Positions 44,641 to 55,654 of a stretch of DNA of 64,000 bases are shown one piece after another. The number at the start of each line of letters is the position of its first letter. The first letter of the stretch is position 1. The notes beneath the pieces are model-generated. The model searched no databases. It was not told the origin of the DNA and saw nothing but the letters and a program-made list of their open reading frames with translations. Source of the DNA: Fagopyrum homotropicum (Eukaryota > Streptophyta > Magnoliopsida > Caryophyllales > Polygonaceae); contig BSWB01000002.1 in assembly GCA_033239125.1 (NCBI GenBank), positions 85,742,560 through 85,806,559 of the forward strand. Direction: 5' to 3'. The position numbers and the translations under genes were made by a program.

Positions 44641-45589
44641 GTTGGGCATATTATCATTAACAATAGGAGAAGAAGGAATAGAAATTACTCGTAAGACCCA
44701 AGAAGTGAACCCTAGACACCGTAGGATTAGGTTAAGGAAGGTTGAGGTATGGTGTTTGATGGCCGAAAATGGACAGTAGCTAGGTGTGGCTAGATAGGTT
44801 CAACGAGATGCTTGGTTCTTCCTCCGACTGAGACGAGATACTTGAATGAAGTCCTTTCTTGAAGTCCTCTTTGTTGCTGAATAACACTAGGCTAATTACA
44901 AACTATGAATAAGAAAGAATGCAATAAAAACAATATAAACTAGAATGAAATGAAAAGATCTGATTCCTTTTCCTTCTTTTTTTTTTTTTTTGATTTCGGA
45001 TTTTTTTTATCCTTTTTCTTTTCTTTTATTTTTTTTTAACTCAAGAAATCAGAAATAAGAAGAAACAAAAAAAAAGAAAGAAATAAAACTAATTCTTGTT
45101 TGTAGATAAACGTGGGCCAAGTTGTTGCAAATCTTCACGATAAGATCAAATCTCAGCTCCTAGATTTGTTGCAACTGATTCAACGTGCCAAATTTGTAGG
45201 AGGAAAATAACTACTTCAAGTTCGGCGCCAGATTAGTAGGAAATACGCTGAAATCAACTCCAATTCTGCGTGTATTGGATGCAGGAAGAGAAACAGCCAG
45301 GTTTAGGTTTTGTTCAACTGGTTCAAGTGAGGCTAATGTGGCTGAGGGAAAAAATGGTGGTTGATGGCGGTGTGATGATGGTTGGTGTGGTGTTATGGTG
45401 GTTTCCGGTGTCCAGAACTCACAATCAAAGGAACAAACTCGTTAGACTCAAATAAAGCTTAGAGTAGAAGAGAGAAACGGAAATAGACTCAAACAAAAGA
45501 CAATGATCAATTGCAATGATCAAAACAGACTCTTTTTGTGATTTTTTGATTGATTTACCGACTCTTTTTGGTGGTTGGACGTCAACTAT
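44641..45589 (-). other. CE untranslated leader
   Basis: About 0.95 kb, T-rich at 44977-45040 (plus strand). The PBS-proximal part matches the F leader. No supported gene. Confidence 0.65.
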
Positions 45590-45601
45590 GCTCTGCTACC
45601 A
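45590..45601 (-). promoter_or_regulatory. CE primer-binding site
   Basis: Minus-strand TGGTAGCAGAGC, two bases from the LTR end. It differs by one base from the initiator-Met form used by its relatives. Confidence 0.85.
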
Positions 45602-45603
45602 AT

Positions 45604-46501
45604 TGATGCGGGCATTAGCCGCGATGAACGGATCCAGACGAACAAATTGTTCTAAAGAATGAAGAACACACGAAATTAACAAACAAGGACAGCAATGAAA
45701 ACAAGAAAACAAAAAGGAACAAGAAGAACCGAAAGGAACAATGATAGAACCCTTGGATTCGAGATCCAAGAACCAAACAAGTGACGATTCGACCCCGCTT
45801 CTTACAACTCCACACAATCGATTTGAGAATCGAGAGCACGAAGAGGGTGCCTTGTTCGACTTGCAACACCAATCCCAAAGGAGATTGACATACACAAGAA
45901 CGAGAAAGCTAGATCACACACACAAACTCACGAGACAAGAATGATTGAATTCTCTTGGATTCAATTTTGAAATGCTCTCAGCAAAACTTTTATAAAACTT
46001 GTCTAACTCCAAAAGAAGAGAGAAAAGGCTTTATATGGCCTTTTCTTCTAAAATAGAAAAAAGAAACTAATTACGATAATTACTTTTAAAGAGAGTTAAA
46101 TAAAGCTCAGCAAACATAGAACACAATTGGGCCTAATTAAACTCTCCAATTCATCATCTCACGTCCACATACTTACATGAATGTTCCAGCCATGCACATG
46201 CACATGCAAGCACGTGAAACCCCTTGTATCTGATTTCAAGGCCTCCGTCAGTCCTTTGAAATGCGTCCCAAGGCCTGCCCAGCAACTAGAAATACAATTT
46301 AAGCTCCATTAATCATCTTGGCTGGGATGTGTTCGTAGCTGATCCACAAGATGGTCCTTAGACTTGATGAAGGTGGACTTGGTTGAGCTTCATGGACCAT
46401 GTTTAGGAAAAGAGCATCCATCTCAGCTTGACGTCTCTTGCGCTCTTGTTAGAGTCCCTTGAGGTGGTGAAGATAGAGTTAGCTCAGATGATCCTTCATC
46501 A
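45604..46501 (-). repeat. CE 5' LTR (898 bp)
   Basis: Near-identical to 34132-35031. Minus-strand TATAAAG is at 46029-46035. TSD CTTTC follows. Confidence 0.93.
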
Positions 46502-46743
46502 CTTTCCCTCCTGCGTGAGGATGATCTTTTGTTACCTCCTGTGTGAGGGCGTTGTTGTTTATACTCGGCTATGTTGTAATACCTTTTGGATGTACAGTTT
46601 ATACAGTTTTATGTATTTGTTTTTATATCTGTCAGTGTCATGTTGTAAGGTCCAGTGAATTTTTGGTCAAACTAGGGTCAAGATCCATTGTGAGATCCTA
46701 GCCCAATGTGACACTCCGAGTCCTGCGGATTCGGGGTGTTAAA

Positions 46744-47183
46744 ATTTTGGCGTGCTCGACTCCTCTAGAGCTCTAACAACCTCAACAGTACGTGCCGGTA
46801 TAACTAACACTTGAGTAGCTCCTTGGGACATCTCAAATGATCCATCTTGTGCTGGCAGATCCGAGGCTCGTCTACCTACCCTGGCAGCCTCCTCAACTTA
46901 GCGGAAGTAAGCGCTGAACTCTGGTCCCCTCATGGAGACATGATCTGAGTCATCTGACTAGACTCGCTGACATCTTTGTCTCCCAGCGATCTAATTCCCG
47001 GTCTCAAGAACGACACTCTCAGCAACTTCCTCGTGAACATCCTCCTCTACAGACGGATCAGCGATGGGAACCAGTCCTGACCTATCTCTACGGGAGGAAG
47101 AGGGGGTATGCCCCTACCTCGACCTACTACAGATGTCGCTCTAGTCCGAGCCATCTGCGGGATACACGCATCCTACCTTATAA

Positions 47184-47226
<43 letters not shown>

Positions 47227-47463
47227 ACTCCAATCTTTACAAACATACACAACTCAACACAAAATATGTATATATATATATATATGCATATATACTACCA
47301 AGATCATTAAAAGGGGTGATGGATTCCCGTACATTCTATCCCAACTCAGTTGTACACATTTCCAAATAAAAATCTTTTTGAAAAAGGCATACCCCTTTCG
47401 GGTTCTGTTTTTTATCTATTCGCCCTTTATCGCAGATTGAAAGTGCCATTGTTGTCAACCTAA
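46744..47463 (-). pseudogene. gag: D2a Tekay-like Gag N-terminal fragment
   Basis: Minus strand, ATG at 47156 (MARTRATSVVGRGRGIPP), parallel to D2b 49916 and D3 55655. Gag continues brokenly to about 46744, where the D1 LTR end cuts it. The leader (47157-47463) contains a TA repeat at 47184-47226. Confidence 0.8.
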
Positions 47464-47476
47464 GGCTCTGATACCA
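47464..47476 (-). promoter_or_regulatory. D2a primer-binding site, initiator tRNA-Met type
   Basis: Minus-strand TGGTATCAGAGCC, four bases from the LTR end at 47481. Confidence 0.88.
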
Positions 47477-47480
47477 ACTT

Positions 47481-47883
47481 TGTAACACTCCGAATCCACA
47501 AGACTCGAGGCGTTACTAGGCTATGATCTCACAATGGATCTTGACCCTAGCCTGACAACAAGTTCACTGAATCTTACAATAAGGCACAAATAAATATAAA
47601 CCAAATACATAAAACCGTAATCATATATCAACATATATACAAAACACAGTCGAGTACAAAACGGCAACATCATATACATAGGTGTACGAAACATCCCAAA
47701 ACCCACGCATCCTAATGTACTGAAGCCCTTAGCTGATCACCCATCTGGATCACTCTACAGTCTTCTTATCTTGTAGAATATCTATAACACGGTATAGAAC
47801 CATTAGCTAAAAGTTCATGAATAAGAAATAAAGCAATAGCACATGTAAAGACTTCATCACATCACAATATGTAATGCTCACAT
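47481..47883 (-). repeat. Partial Tekay-like LTR shared by D2a and D2b
   Basis: The inverted LTR 3' end (TGTAACACTCC on plus) serves as the end of D2a's 5' LTR. On its other side it joins D2b pol at about 47880-47887 in the middle of both sequences, so the first three quarters of the LTR are missing. Confidence 0.8.
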
Positions 47884-48540
47884 CAACCAACTCCTCGAGT
47901 TGCTTCTTCAGCTTCAACATCTTGACAGGCGCCATACAATATGGGGCCTTAGAGATCGGTCTCGTACAAGGCTCCAACTCGATGCCGAAGTCCAGACTCC
48001 TCTGAAACGGCAAACTAGATGGCTCAACAAACACATCTGTAAACTCACAGACCATTGAAATATCCTCCAATGTTGGACTCTCCCCATCTGTCATGACATA
48101 ACACCAGATGGCCTCACAACCCTGGGCCATCTCGCATCACGCACCGCACTGATGACAAAACCCGTCTTCCCAAGGTCCCAGCCTCGGAAGACCACTATCT
48201 GACCTAACTCGGTAGAGACTGTCATAGTCCTCCTACCTACATCTAATACAGCAAGATGTATACGCATCCAATCCAATGGTATGACAAAGAAGTCTACAAG
48301 CAACACACGAGTTCCTAAACAAATGGGACAATCACGTATCTCGCGGGTACCTCTGACCCTACTACCATCAGGTAACCCTATAATAAAGGGTATCCCCTCT
48401 ATCGTAGCTAGACCTAAACGCTCAACACATACATCAGAAATAAATTAGTGTTTAGCACCCGTATCAAATAAAACTCTAATAGGTAAACTATGAATCAAAA
48501 TGGTACCTGTAGCAGCCGATACAGCTGGCTCCCCTGCACT
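47884..48540 (-). pseudogene. pol: D2b protease end and RT start
   Basis: Minus-strand pieces IPLDWMRIHLAVLDVGRR (protease end) and GESPTLEDISMVCEFTDVFV ... RPISKAPYCMAPVKMLKLKK parallel D3 57300-57720. The frame runs into LTR-derived residues after QLEEL. Confidence 0.8.
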
Positions 48541-49916
48541 CCTCAACTCATAAACTCTACCCTGAGCTCCTCTAGTATCAGTGCTACTCCCACCACGACC
48601 TCTACCTCTACTCGATCCGGGAGCAGATCCGTGATTTGAAGGACAATTTGGGACTCTCTATTGTCCCTGTATCTGCTGTTGTGTTGGCCTTTGCCCACCT
48701 CGTGCCACACTAGTAGGGGAAGAACCCTGTTGTGATGTTGCTCCACCCTGCCTACAAAAGGCAACTCTACGACCTAGTCGCCACAAGTGAAGCAAGTCAC
48801 TAGCGGCCTCGTACACTTTGGTCGTATATGTCCAGGATCGCCACAGTTGACGCACTGTCGTCCCTTCTTTGCAACCGGTGCAGATGAGTGGTAACTCTGG
48901 CGTCTTTGGCTCCGCCCAGAACCTGAAGCCCCACAAATACCACTAGTCTGTCAAGTCCGATGTCTCTTCTCCGACCGTCCCGTCTAAAAAGCCCTCCTTT
49001 GACTGGCCCGCTCACGCTTATAAGCTAAGGCTCGGTCCTAATAATTTGTCAAAGACTTATAATGAAAACCCGACATGTAAGAACGTTTACTCTCCCTCAT
49101 TCGGCGGGAGAACAAATACACGTGCTGATCCTCAAAAGGTGCAGCTGGACCTAGTAATGCCAGCTCCGTCTGGAAATGACGTATGGCATCTGCTATCGGC
49201 ATATCCTCAACGCCTACCTCTTCAAAGTCCTGTAGTTTCTCCCTCAATGAGGCAGGGTAGAAATGCTCTCTGATCTTGCTCCTCATCTGGTCATAGCTAG
49301 TGGCTCGAACCCGCATGGTCCTCCACCATTGCTCAGCTAGGTCACAAAATAGAGTTTGTACTACCTCTATCCGTCTGTCCTCTAGACATCTACTAGACTC
49401 AAGAGTTGAGTCCACATGTTCAATCCAGACCTTTGTCTCTGATCCCACCTTCCCAAATAAATGTGGTACCCCCAGCTGATGAAATGCCTTCAACCAAGTG
49501 TCTGGTCGAGGCCTTTTATACTCCTCTAGAGCTCTAACAGTCTCAGCAGCACATGCTGGCATAACGGGCACCTGAGTAGCTCCTAGTGACATCTCAGAAG
49601 ATCCCTCTTGTGCTTGCAGATCCGGGGCACGTCTACCCGCTCTGGCAGCCTCCTCCACTCGTCTGATGTACACGCAGAACTCTAGTCCTCTCATAGAGAT
49701 ATGATCCGAGTCATCTGACTAAACTCGCTGTGATCGCTATCTCTTAGATCCACCGCTCCTAGTCTCAGGAACGACGCTCTCAACAATCTCCTCATGAACA
49801 TCCTCCGCCAGTGGCGGATCAGCAGCGGGAACTAGTCCCTGTCCTATCACCACCGGAGGAAGAGGTGGTATGCCTCTACCCCGGCCCATAGCAAAAGTTG
49901 CTCTATTCCGAGCCAT
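48541..49916 (-). pseudogene. gag: D2b Gag with zinc knuckle
   Basis: ATG at 49916 (MARNRATFAMGRGRGIPP). After early stops near 49722 and 49744, an open frame of 218 codons (49694-49038) holds the Gag domain (LEDRRIEVVQTLFCDLAEQW, YDQMRSKIREHFYP, FQTELALLGPAAPFEDQHVY). The knuckle CVNCGDPGHIRPKC (about 48813-48857) fits CX2CX4HX4C, with CFTCGD following. Several stops separate these parts. Confidence 0.85.
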
Positions 49917-50220
49917 CTACGGTATACACATCCACGCCTAAGGTTATATATATGCCATATGTATATATATATATATATATACATATATATATACATATAT
50001 ATAAACACGTCCACATATAAACCATAATACATATATATACATATCTATACTGCTGAGATCCACGGCAGAGGTGACGACTTCCCTACATTCTAACCCAAAA
50101 CACTATATACACAGTTTTAAAACCAAAAATCCTTTTAAAACGTCACACCCATTTCGGGTTATGTTTATTTATCTATTTGACCTTTATTGCTGGTTGCAAG
50201 TTCCATTGCTGTCAACCTAA

Positions 50221-50233
50221 GACTTTGATACCA
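50221..50233 (-). promoter_or_regulatory. D2b primer-binding site
   Basis: Minus-strand TGGTATCAAAGTC, four bases from the LTR end at 50238. It is a variant of the initiator-Met form. Confidence 0.8.
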
Positions 50234-51256
50234 ACTCTGTAACATCCCAAATCCGCGGGACTCGGGGCGCTACTGGGCTAGGATCTCACAGTGGATCTTG
50301 ACCCTGGCCTGACAATAAGTTCATTGAACCTTACAACAAGGCACCGATAGATATAAAAACAAATACATAAAATGATGTAACTGTATAACAAAAGAGAATA
50401 AAAAAATCATAGCCGAGTGTAAAACAATAACATCAAATCCAACATATACAAACATCCCTATAAACCCGTGTAACACCTTTGTACGGAATTCCTCGGCTAG
50501 TCACCCTGCCAGATCACTCTGCAGCTCTCCTAACCTACAGATCACCTACAACACGGTATAAACCCGTTAGCTAACCATTCATATATAGGACAATGCAGAA
50601 GCACAAACACAAGACATGGAATCCTAAACACATAATCATGTTGTCAAACATTTACCCGTTTTAATCATCTTTATATGTATGGTCATCAACTCAAATCGTA
50701 TATATATAAAACTATGTGACACGAGGAACATATCATCCTCGCCTCCGGGTGCTATAGCCATCTGTAGTAGTATCGGCGCACGACCCATGTACCCTAAGGG
50801 AGTGGTGAAGTGCTCATCCCGTATACTAGGTATGGCCTGACCGTAGAGAACCTCCCAGACTCCTTACACGATGAAAGGAAAAGGTTATCACTTCCACTGC
50901 AAGTGGGCTATCCAATAAAACATAGGTCGGTAATAATCAATATCGCATGCTATTAAGCATATAACAAACACCACTCATACATACACCCAATATAGGGATG
51001 GTAGTTAAGTCCTACGGACTTGCCTCAATCTCTGATACTCTCAACCACGATCAACCTCAATCCGGATAACAGAAATGCCTAATAGCAAGGCACAAAGAGA
51101 TATCAAATCTCCTATCAATCCAACGGGTTACACCTAGACCCAAGGGATCCATAAGGATCATAATCAACCTATAAGGCTCACAACCTACTAATCCTCAAAG
51201 CAATAACCTGCATATATCGATAACATGATCATCCTCATTATATCCTCATACACATA

Positions 51257-53004
51257 TGTTCGCTCCAAACGGTGTGTGCAAGCTTTAAATTTATAACCCT
51301 AGATGTAAGCTTAAAACAAGGATGCGAACCCGTAGTGTACGGGTCAATCGTAGTAAAAAGCAAGGAATTCCAGGGGTCGATCACAGGGACTTAGTGAAAC
51401 AAAGTCCAAATACGGTAAGCTTTAGCAATTACTAACCACAAGTAATTAAAACAATCAAAGATGATGAAAGTCAATAAAGGAAATATGCAATTCTAGGGAT
51501 TAAAGCATCTAGTTGTGGTTCCAACTCAAGATCTCAAGATAAGCGGACAAAGCTGAGATATTTGCATAGGGAAGGTGTTACTAAAGTGGAATAGATCACC
51601 GGGTAAGTCTCACTACTCACTAATCCAAAACCGTAACTCCTATTACCGGGTAAGTCTCAAGGAATTAAGATAAAGAACTATAACCTCAAACTAACACACC
51701 ATCTAAGGGAATAGAATCAACCTTTACCGGGTAAGTCTCAGGCTAACTCACAAAGATGGGATGGAAGCACACTCAAACCCCAATAAAGAATAAACCTTTA
51801 TTACCTACACTTATGATCTTAGGTAAACAAACTAAGGAATTACCGGGTAAGTCTCATCCTAAGCTTGCATTGAACCAGGAAAGGTGTAATAAGAATAGGA
51901 TTTGGCAAACTCTAACACTTAACTCTCAGTTTCAGATCAGATAAGTCACCTCGGTCAGCCAAATTCCACCCCGGCCGAGATATTCATCGACTGAACGAGA
52001 TGCTTAGGGTTAAGGTTAAAGACTCGAACTTTCAGGGTCCTACTGTGATTAAGATTATTCTATCATCGTTTTTCCCACAACCTTCAGCCAATCACCCTAG
52101 AATCACACAAAGAGATTAGCCACTCATCATCATGAAAGTATTAATCAAGTATATGGGAAGAAAGTGAATATTTGAACAAGAAGAATTTAATGAAAAGACT
52201 TCAATAACTGGATCAAATATCACAACAAAGCGTTCCTTGGATAGAAATCCAACAAGACAAGACAACAAGGAAGGGAATCTAAGATGATCTTACAAAAACC
52301 CTTCAAAAGCTATAAAAGCTATAATCTTCCTTCTTCAACCTTCAAAAAGGTTCTTCAAATCTCCCAACTGGAGTATGGCCGCAGCGGTGTAGTAGGATGT
52401 CTTTCAGAGTAAGCGGCCTCCGGATTTGTGGGAAATCTGACCCTTTTTATAGGAAAATTACTCTCCAAAGATAAGATATCTTAGAAAGATCTCTTCCCAT
52501 AAAAATAGGTAAAATATATGATCTAGCATATCTTCTTCCTTCCAGGAGCCAAGCCCAAAAATATAAGATCTCTTTCCAAAGATAAAAGATCTCAGCCAAG
52601 AATAAAATATTCTCGCCGCATCCCAAGTGTTCGCCTCGGTCGAGTCGACTTCTCTGGATCACCTCGGTCGAGGTGAATCTGTGGTCAACCGAGGTGAGTC
52701 ACAACTGAAAGTGAAATCTATCAAATCTGGTCCAAAGTGAATCTCTAATCCATGGCTATGCTTCCTGGATGGTTCCTTATGTTCCTGAATGTAGCTCCAA
52801 TGACTCCATAGCTCCTTTTGCTCCTTTTTTATGCAAAACGTGTCATTTAACCTACGATTACAACAAAACTAGGTGTAGACCTTGATTCCCGCAAAGGTAG
52901 ATGAAATGGTAATATAATCACATATTACACATACAAACATGCAGATTATCGAAGATAAAACGTCCAAACAAACCCCAAAATATAGACTATAATTCATGCT
53001 ATCA
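51257..53004 (-). repeat. Solo LTR of Athila type (TSD ACATA)
   Basis: Flanked by ACATA (51252-51256, 53005-53009). Starts TGTTCGCT and ends GCTATCA. Inverted, it resembles the Athila LTR at 7749-9576: shared end TGTTxCGCT, TTTAAATTTATAAC and four copies of ACCGGGTAAGTCTCA (51598, 51645, 51726, 51842). No internal sequence remains. Confidence 0.88.
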
Positions 53005-53555
53005 ACATACCTAGCATGATACTAAACCAATCATACTATGAAAGAAAAGGATCCATACCACCCTGGGTAGGTCTTGAACAAGACGTATCTGCGTGATAGG
53101 AAGGACGCAGGGGCGAATCACTGGGAGGCATAGGGGTAGCGGCTCTCCCATGCAGGGGCGGCGACACTGGTGGCACAGGGGCGGCTCCTATGCAGAATGT
53201 AACCTTCAACTTCTCTTCGATCCTTTACTCGATTATCTTCACTTCTTCATCTTCCAACAACCATACAAATACATATATATACATATAGACATCAACACAT
53301 GCCTAGGAAGATCCAACAAAAGATTCAACTTGTGGAATCCTAAGATTATGGAGGAAAAAGAAGAAAGGAAGAAGGAAGGAAAGAAAGAAAGAACAAAGAC
53401 GGAAGAGAAAGAGCTTACCACAACAGCAACCTAAACAGAGGAAGAGATCGTCACCATCACAAGATCAGCTGGCTCTCACAACATAGCATCAACACCTCTC
53501 ATCATCATCTAATACAAAATCCAAAAAAAACCCCTCAAACAAGATCAAGAAACTC

Positions 53556-53602
53556 AAGAAGAAGAAGAAGAAGAAGAAGAAGAAGAAGAAGAAGAAGAAG
53601 AA
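53556..53602. repeat. (GAA)n microsatellite
   Basis: About 15 AAG units without interruption within the D2b LTR. Confidence 0.95.
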
Positions 53603-53716
53603 CGTGAGGGAGCTGGAGAAGATGGAAACCCTCACTCAAAATCAAAGGAGGAAACTTATAGGAGAAGAGTAAAGCACGGGTCAAGAGTTAACAAAGACGG
53701 TTGTAGCTGCACAAAA

Positions 53717-53935
53717 TTGCAGGGGCGGATCTGCAGGACCGCAAGGGCTGACCACGGGACCCTCAAGGGCGGACCAAAGGACCCGCAAGGGCGGACCACA
53801 GGACCCGCAAGGGCGGACCACAGGACCCGCAAGGGCGGACCACAGGACCCGCAAGGGCGGACTACAGGACCCGCAAGGGCGGACCACAGAACCCATAGGA
53901 GCGACCCACTGGACACGCAAGGGCGACTGGGTCTT
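53717..53935. repeat. GC-rich minisatellite in D2b LTR
   Basis: About nine units of roughly 21 bp containing GGACCCGCAAGGGCGGACC, near the LTR start. D1 and D3 have related CCGCCCCTGCGG-type repeats at the same LTR position. Confidence 0.9.
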
Positions 53936-54010
53936 GGCTCAACACTGCTCAGCACCCGCGTCTGAGTTGAGGCGCAGGTGCGGGATCTCTAAAAGACTAA
54001 GGCTCTTACA

Positions 54011-54976
54011 CGTTGATGATGAGCTTGATGAGATATATATAAGGAATGTGCCTTACGTACTTGTATGTATGTTGAGGATTTGAGGTATAGATGTGAGTTA
54101 TAGTTGGTTATGGTTATGAGGTGTAGGAGACGCGTCTCATAACCTTTACAGTGTTTGATTTTGTGTATTCCTTGCTTATGCAAGTGTTGAGGGGAAATTG
54201 TGACGTGGTACAGGTTTACGAGTATTTCAGGTAAGTCCATAGGACTTACTTAGCGGGCACCTGTGGATTTGAGTGTTTGTAATGGTTGTGTGTGTCTGCA
54301 TTGATTGTTGCATTTATAACCTAAATTGGACTAGGATGACCACTTCATTACCTTAATTGGCCCAAGTGTATCATAATCGGGCGGTGACCACTTGCCAAAG
54401 CTCGCCGAGAGTGGAGGAGGTGCTCGGAAGCTAGTAGCTCAAGGAGGACGTAGCTCCTCACGCAAAACCTAGGTTAAAGGGGGAAGAGACGAGGTTCATT
54501 AGGCTCCTCGTGCCACAAAAGAAGTTGAATTAGTAATGGAATAACTTAATAAAAGATAATAAACGGATGTGTGTGTGGCATTGCATATTGTGATGTGTTG
54601 GTGTGTGTATGTGCTATTACTTCATTCTTTTTCATTTGTATTAGCTAACGGTTTTATGCTGTGTTATAGAAGATTTGCAAGTTAGGAGGACTGCAGAGTG
54701 AGCCAGATGGGTGATTAGCCGAGGTCTTCCATACACTAGGTGGTGCATGGGTTTTGGGGTGTTTTGTACTCTAATGTTGTGGTTTGCCGTTTTGTACTCG
54801 GTTGTGATGTTGTAAACCTTTTGCTTGTATATATTTATGTAGTTTTGTGTATTTGGTTTTAATCTATATGTGCCTTGTTGTAAGATCTAGTGAACTTGTT
54901 ATCAGGCTAAGGTCAAGATCCACTGTGAGATCCTAGCATAGTAGCACCCCGAGTCCCGTGGATTTGGGGTGTTACA
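54011..54976 (+). repeat. D3 5' LTR, first half missing
   Basis: Matches 61820-62778 of the 3' LTR. It begins abruptly at the outer end of the inverted D2b LTR (54010/54011). It contains CAGGTAAGTCC-ATA-GGACTTAC (54229-54250), a hairpin-forming palindrome. It ends GGTGTTACA. Confidence 0.9.
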
Positions 54977-54980
54977 AAGT

Positions 54981-54993
54981 TTGTATCAGAGCC
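54981..54993 (+). promoter_or_regulatory. D3 primer-binding site, initiator tRNA-Met type
   Basis: TTGTATCAGAGCC with one base changed from the usual TGGTATCAGAGCC, four bases after the LTR. Confidence 0.82.
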
Positions 54994-55166
54994 TTAGGTT
55001 GACAACAATGGCACTTGCGATCTGCAATAAAGGTGGAGTAGATAAATAAACAGAACCCGACAGGGGTGTGACTTTTCAAAAGGTTTTTTTGTTTTGAAAG
55101 AGTACAGATGTTTTGGGATAGTGTGTACGGGAAGCCATCACCCTTCTGAGGATCTTCATAGTATAT

Positions 55167-55266
<100 letters not shown>

Positions 55267-55269
55267 TTT

Positions 55270-55510
55270 GACTCCCATGTAAACAGCTCTTATCATGTAA
55301 AATGAGAACAACCTCTATCCGTTAGATCGTTAAATAGATGGCTGAGATTATGCGATATTAAAGATGAAAAAAATCGTGTTATTAATGGAAGAAATATTTG
55401 CCGGACCTGACTCTATATATTCAACGTTATAGGCACATATATTCGGCGGTATACTCGCATATATTCGGTGTTTACATGTTCACATGATAAGAGTTGTTTA
55501 CATGTGAGTC
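55270..55510. mobile_element. Small inverted-repeat element (MITE-like)
   Basis: About 29-bp terminal inverted repeats at 55270-55298 and 55482-55510 (ACATGTAAACAACTCTTATC-like cores) flank roughly 180 bp of non-coding DNA inside the TA microsatellite. D2a and D2b leaders lack it. Family and exact TSD are undetermined; a TA target would fit the surroundings. Confidence 0.65.
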
Positions 55511-55514
55511 AGGA

Positions 55515-55550
<36 letters not shown>

Positions 55551-55654
55551 TACCTATTACGTGATGTTGTGTTTGCATGTGACCTTAAGTATTATATATA
55601 TCTATACATATGGCATATATATAGCCTTATAAGTTAAGTGTACATACCCCGTAG

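Larger units (their letters stand above)
34132..46501 (-). mobile_element. CE: CRM-like chromovirus, minus strand, split by element F
   Basis: LTRs 34132-35031 (900 bp) and 45604-46501 (898 bp) flanked by TSD CTTTC (34127-34131, 46502-46506). The internal region is minus-strand gag and pol with many stops. Element F sits in the RNase H-integrase junction. CE's own length is about 7.4 kb. Its LTR and leader are related to those of F. Confidence 0.93.
30884..46743 (+). repeat. D1 3' LTR, split by a solo LTR and by element CE
   Basis: Starts TGTAAGAGCCTTAGTC like D2b (inverted) and D3. Its own pieces are 30884-31857, 32953-34131 and 46502-46743 (TSD copies included), about 2.4 kb in total. It ends GATTCGGGGTGTTAAA where sisters end GTTACA. 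It contains GC-rich CCGCCCCTGCGG repeats (30960-31070, 31600-31680) and a long TA-type microsatellite. Its right edge abuts minus-strand D2a gag directly. Confidence 0.87.
47884..50237 (-). mobile_element. D2b Tekay/Del-like internal fragment (PBS to RT start)
   Basis: Minus strand: PBS (50221-50233, one changed base), leader with TA repeat (49945-50003), gag, knuckle, protease, then the first RT codons joined to LTR sequence near 47883. The rest of RT, RNase H, integrase and chromodomain are absent. Confidence 0.85.
50238..54010 (-). repeat. D2b 5' LTR, split by an Athila-type solo LTR
   Basis: Minus-strand LTR from TGTAAGAGCC (54010) to GATGTTACA (50238). Own parts are 53005-54010 and 50238-51256. 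It is closest to D1's LTR (shared stretch near 50860-51050 and 33120-33330). A GA/CTT microsatellite is at 53556-53602 and a GC-rich minisatellite at 53717-53935. Confidence 0.88.

Noticed and set aside
46744..46760. TSD for D1 at its right LTR end
   Set aside because: The left end of D1 is outside the window, so no pair can be checked.
53717..53965. ORFs of 79-99 codons on both strands in the GC-rich minisatellite; also CRISPR-like appearance
   Set aside because: Head-to-tail 21-bp units without unique spacers; ORFs are repeat artefacts and the genome is a plant nucleus.
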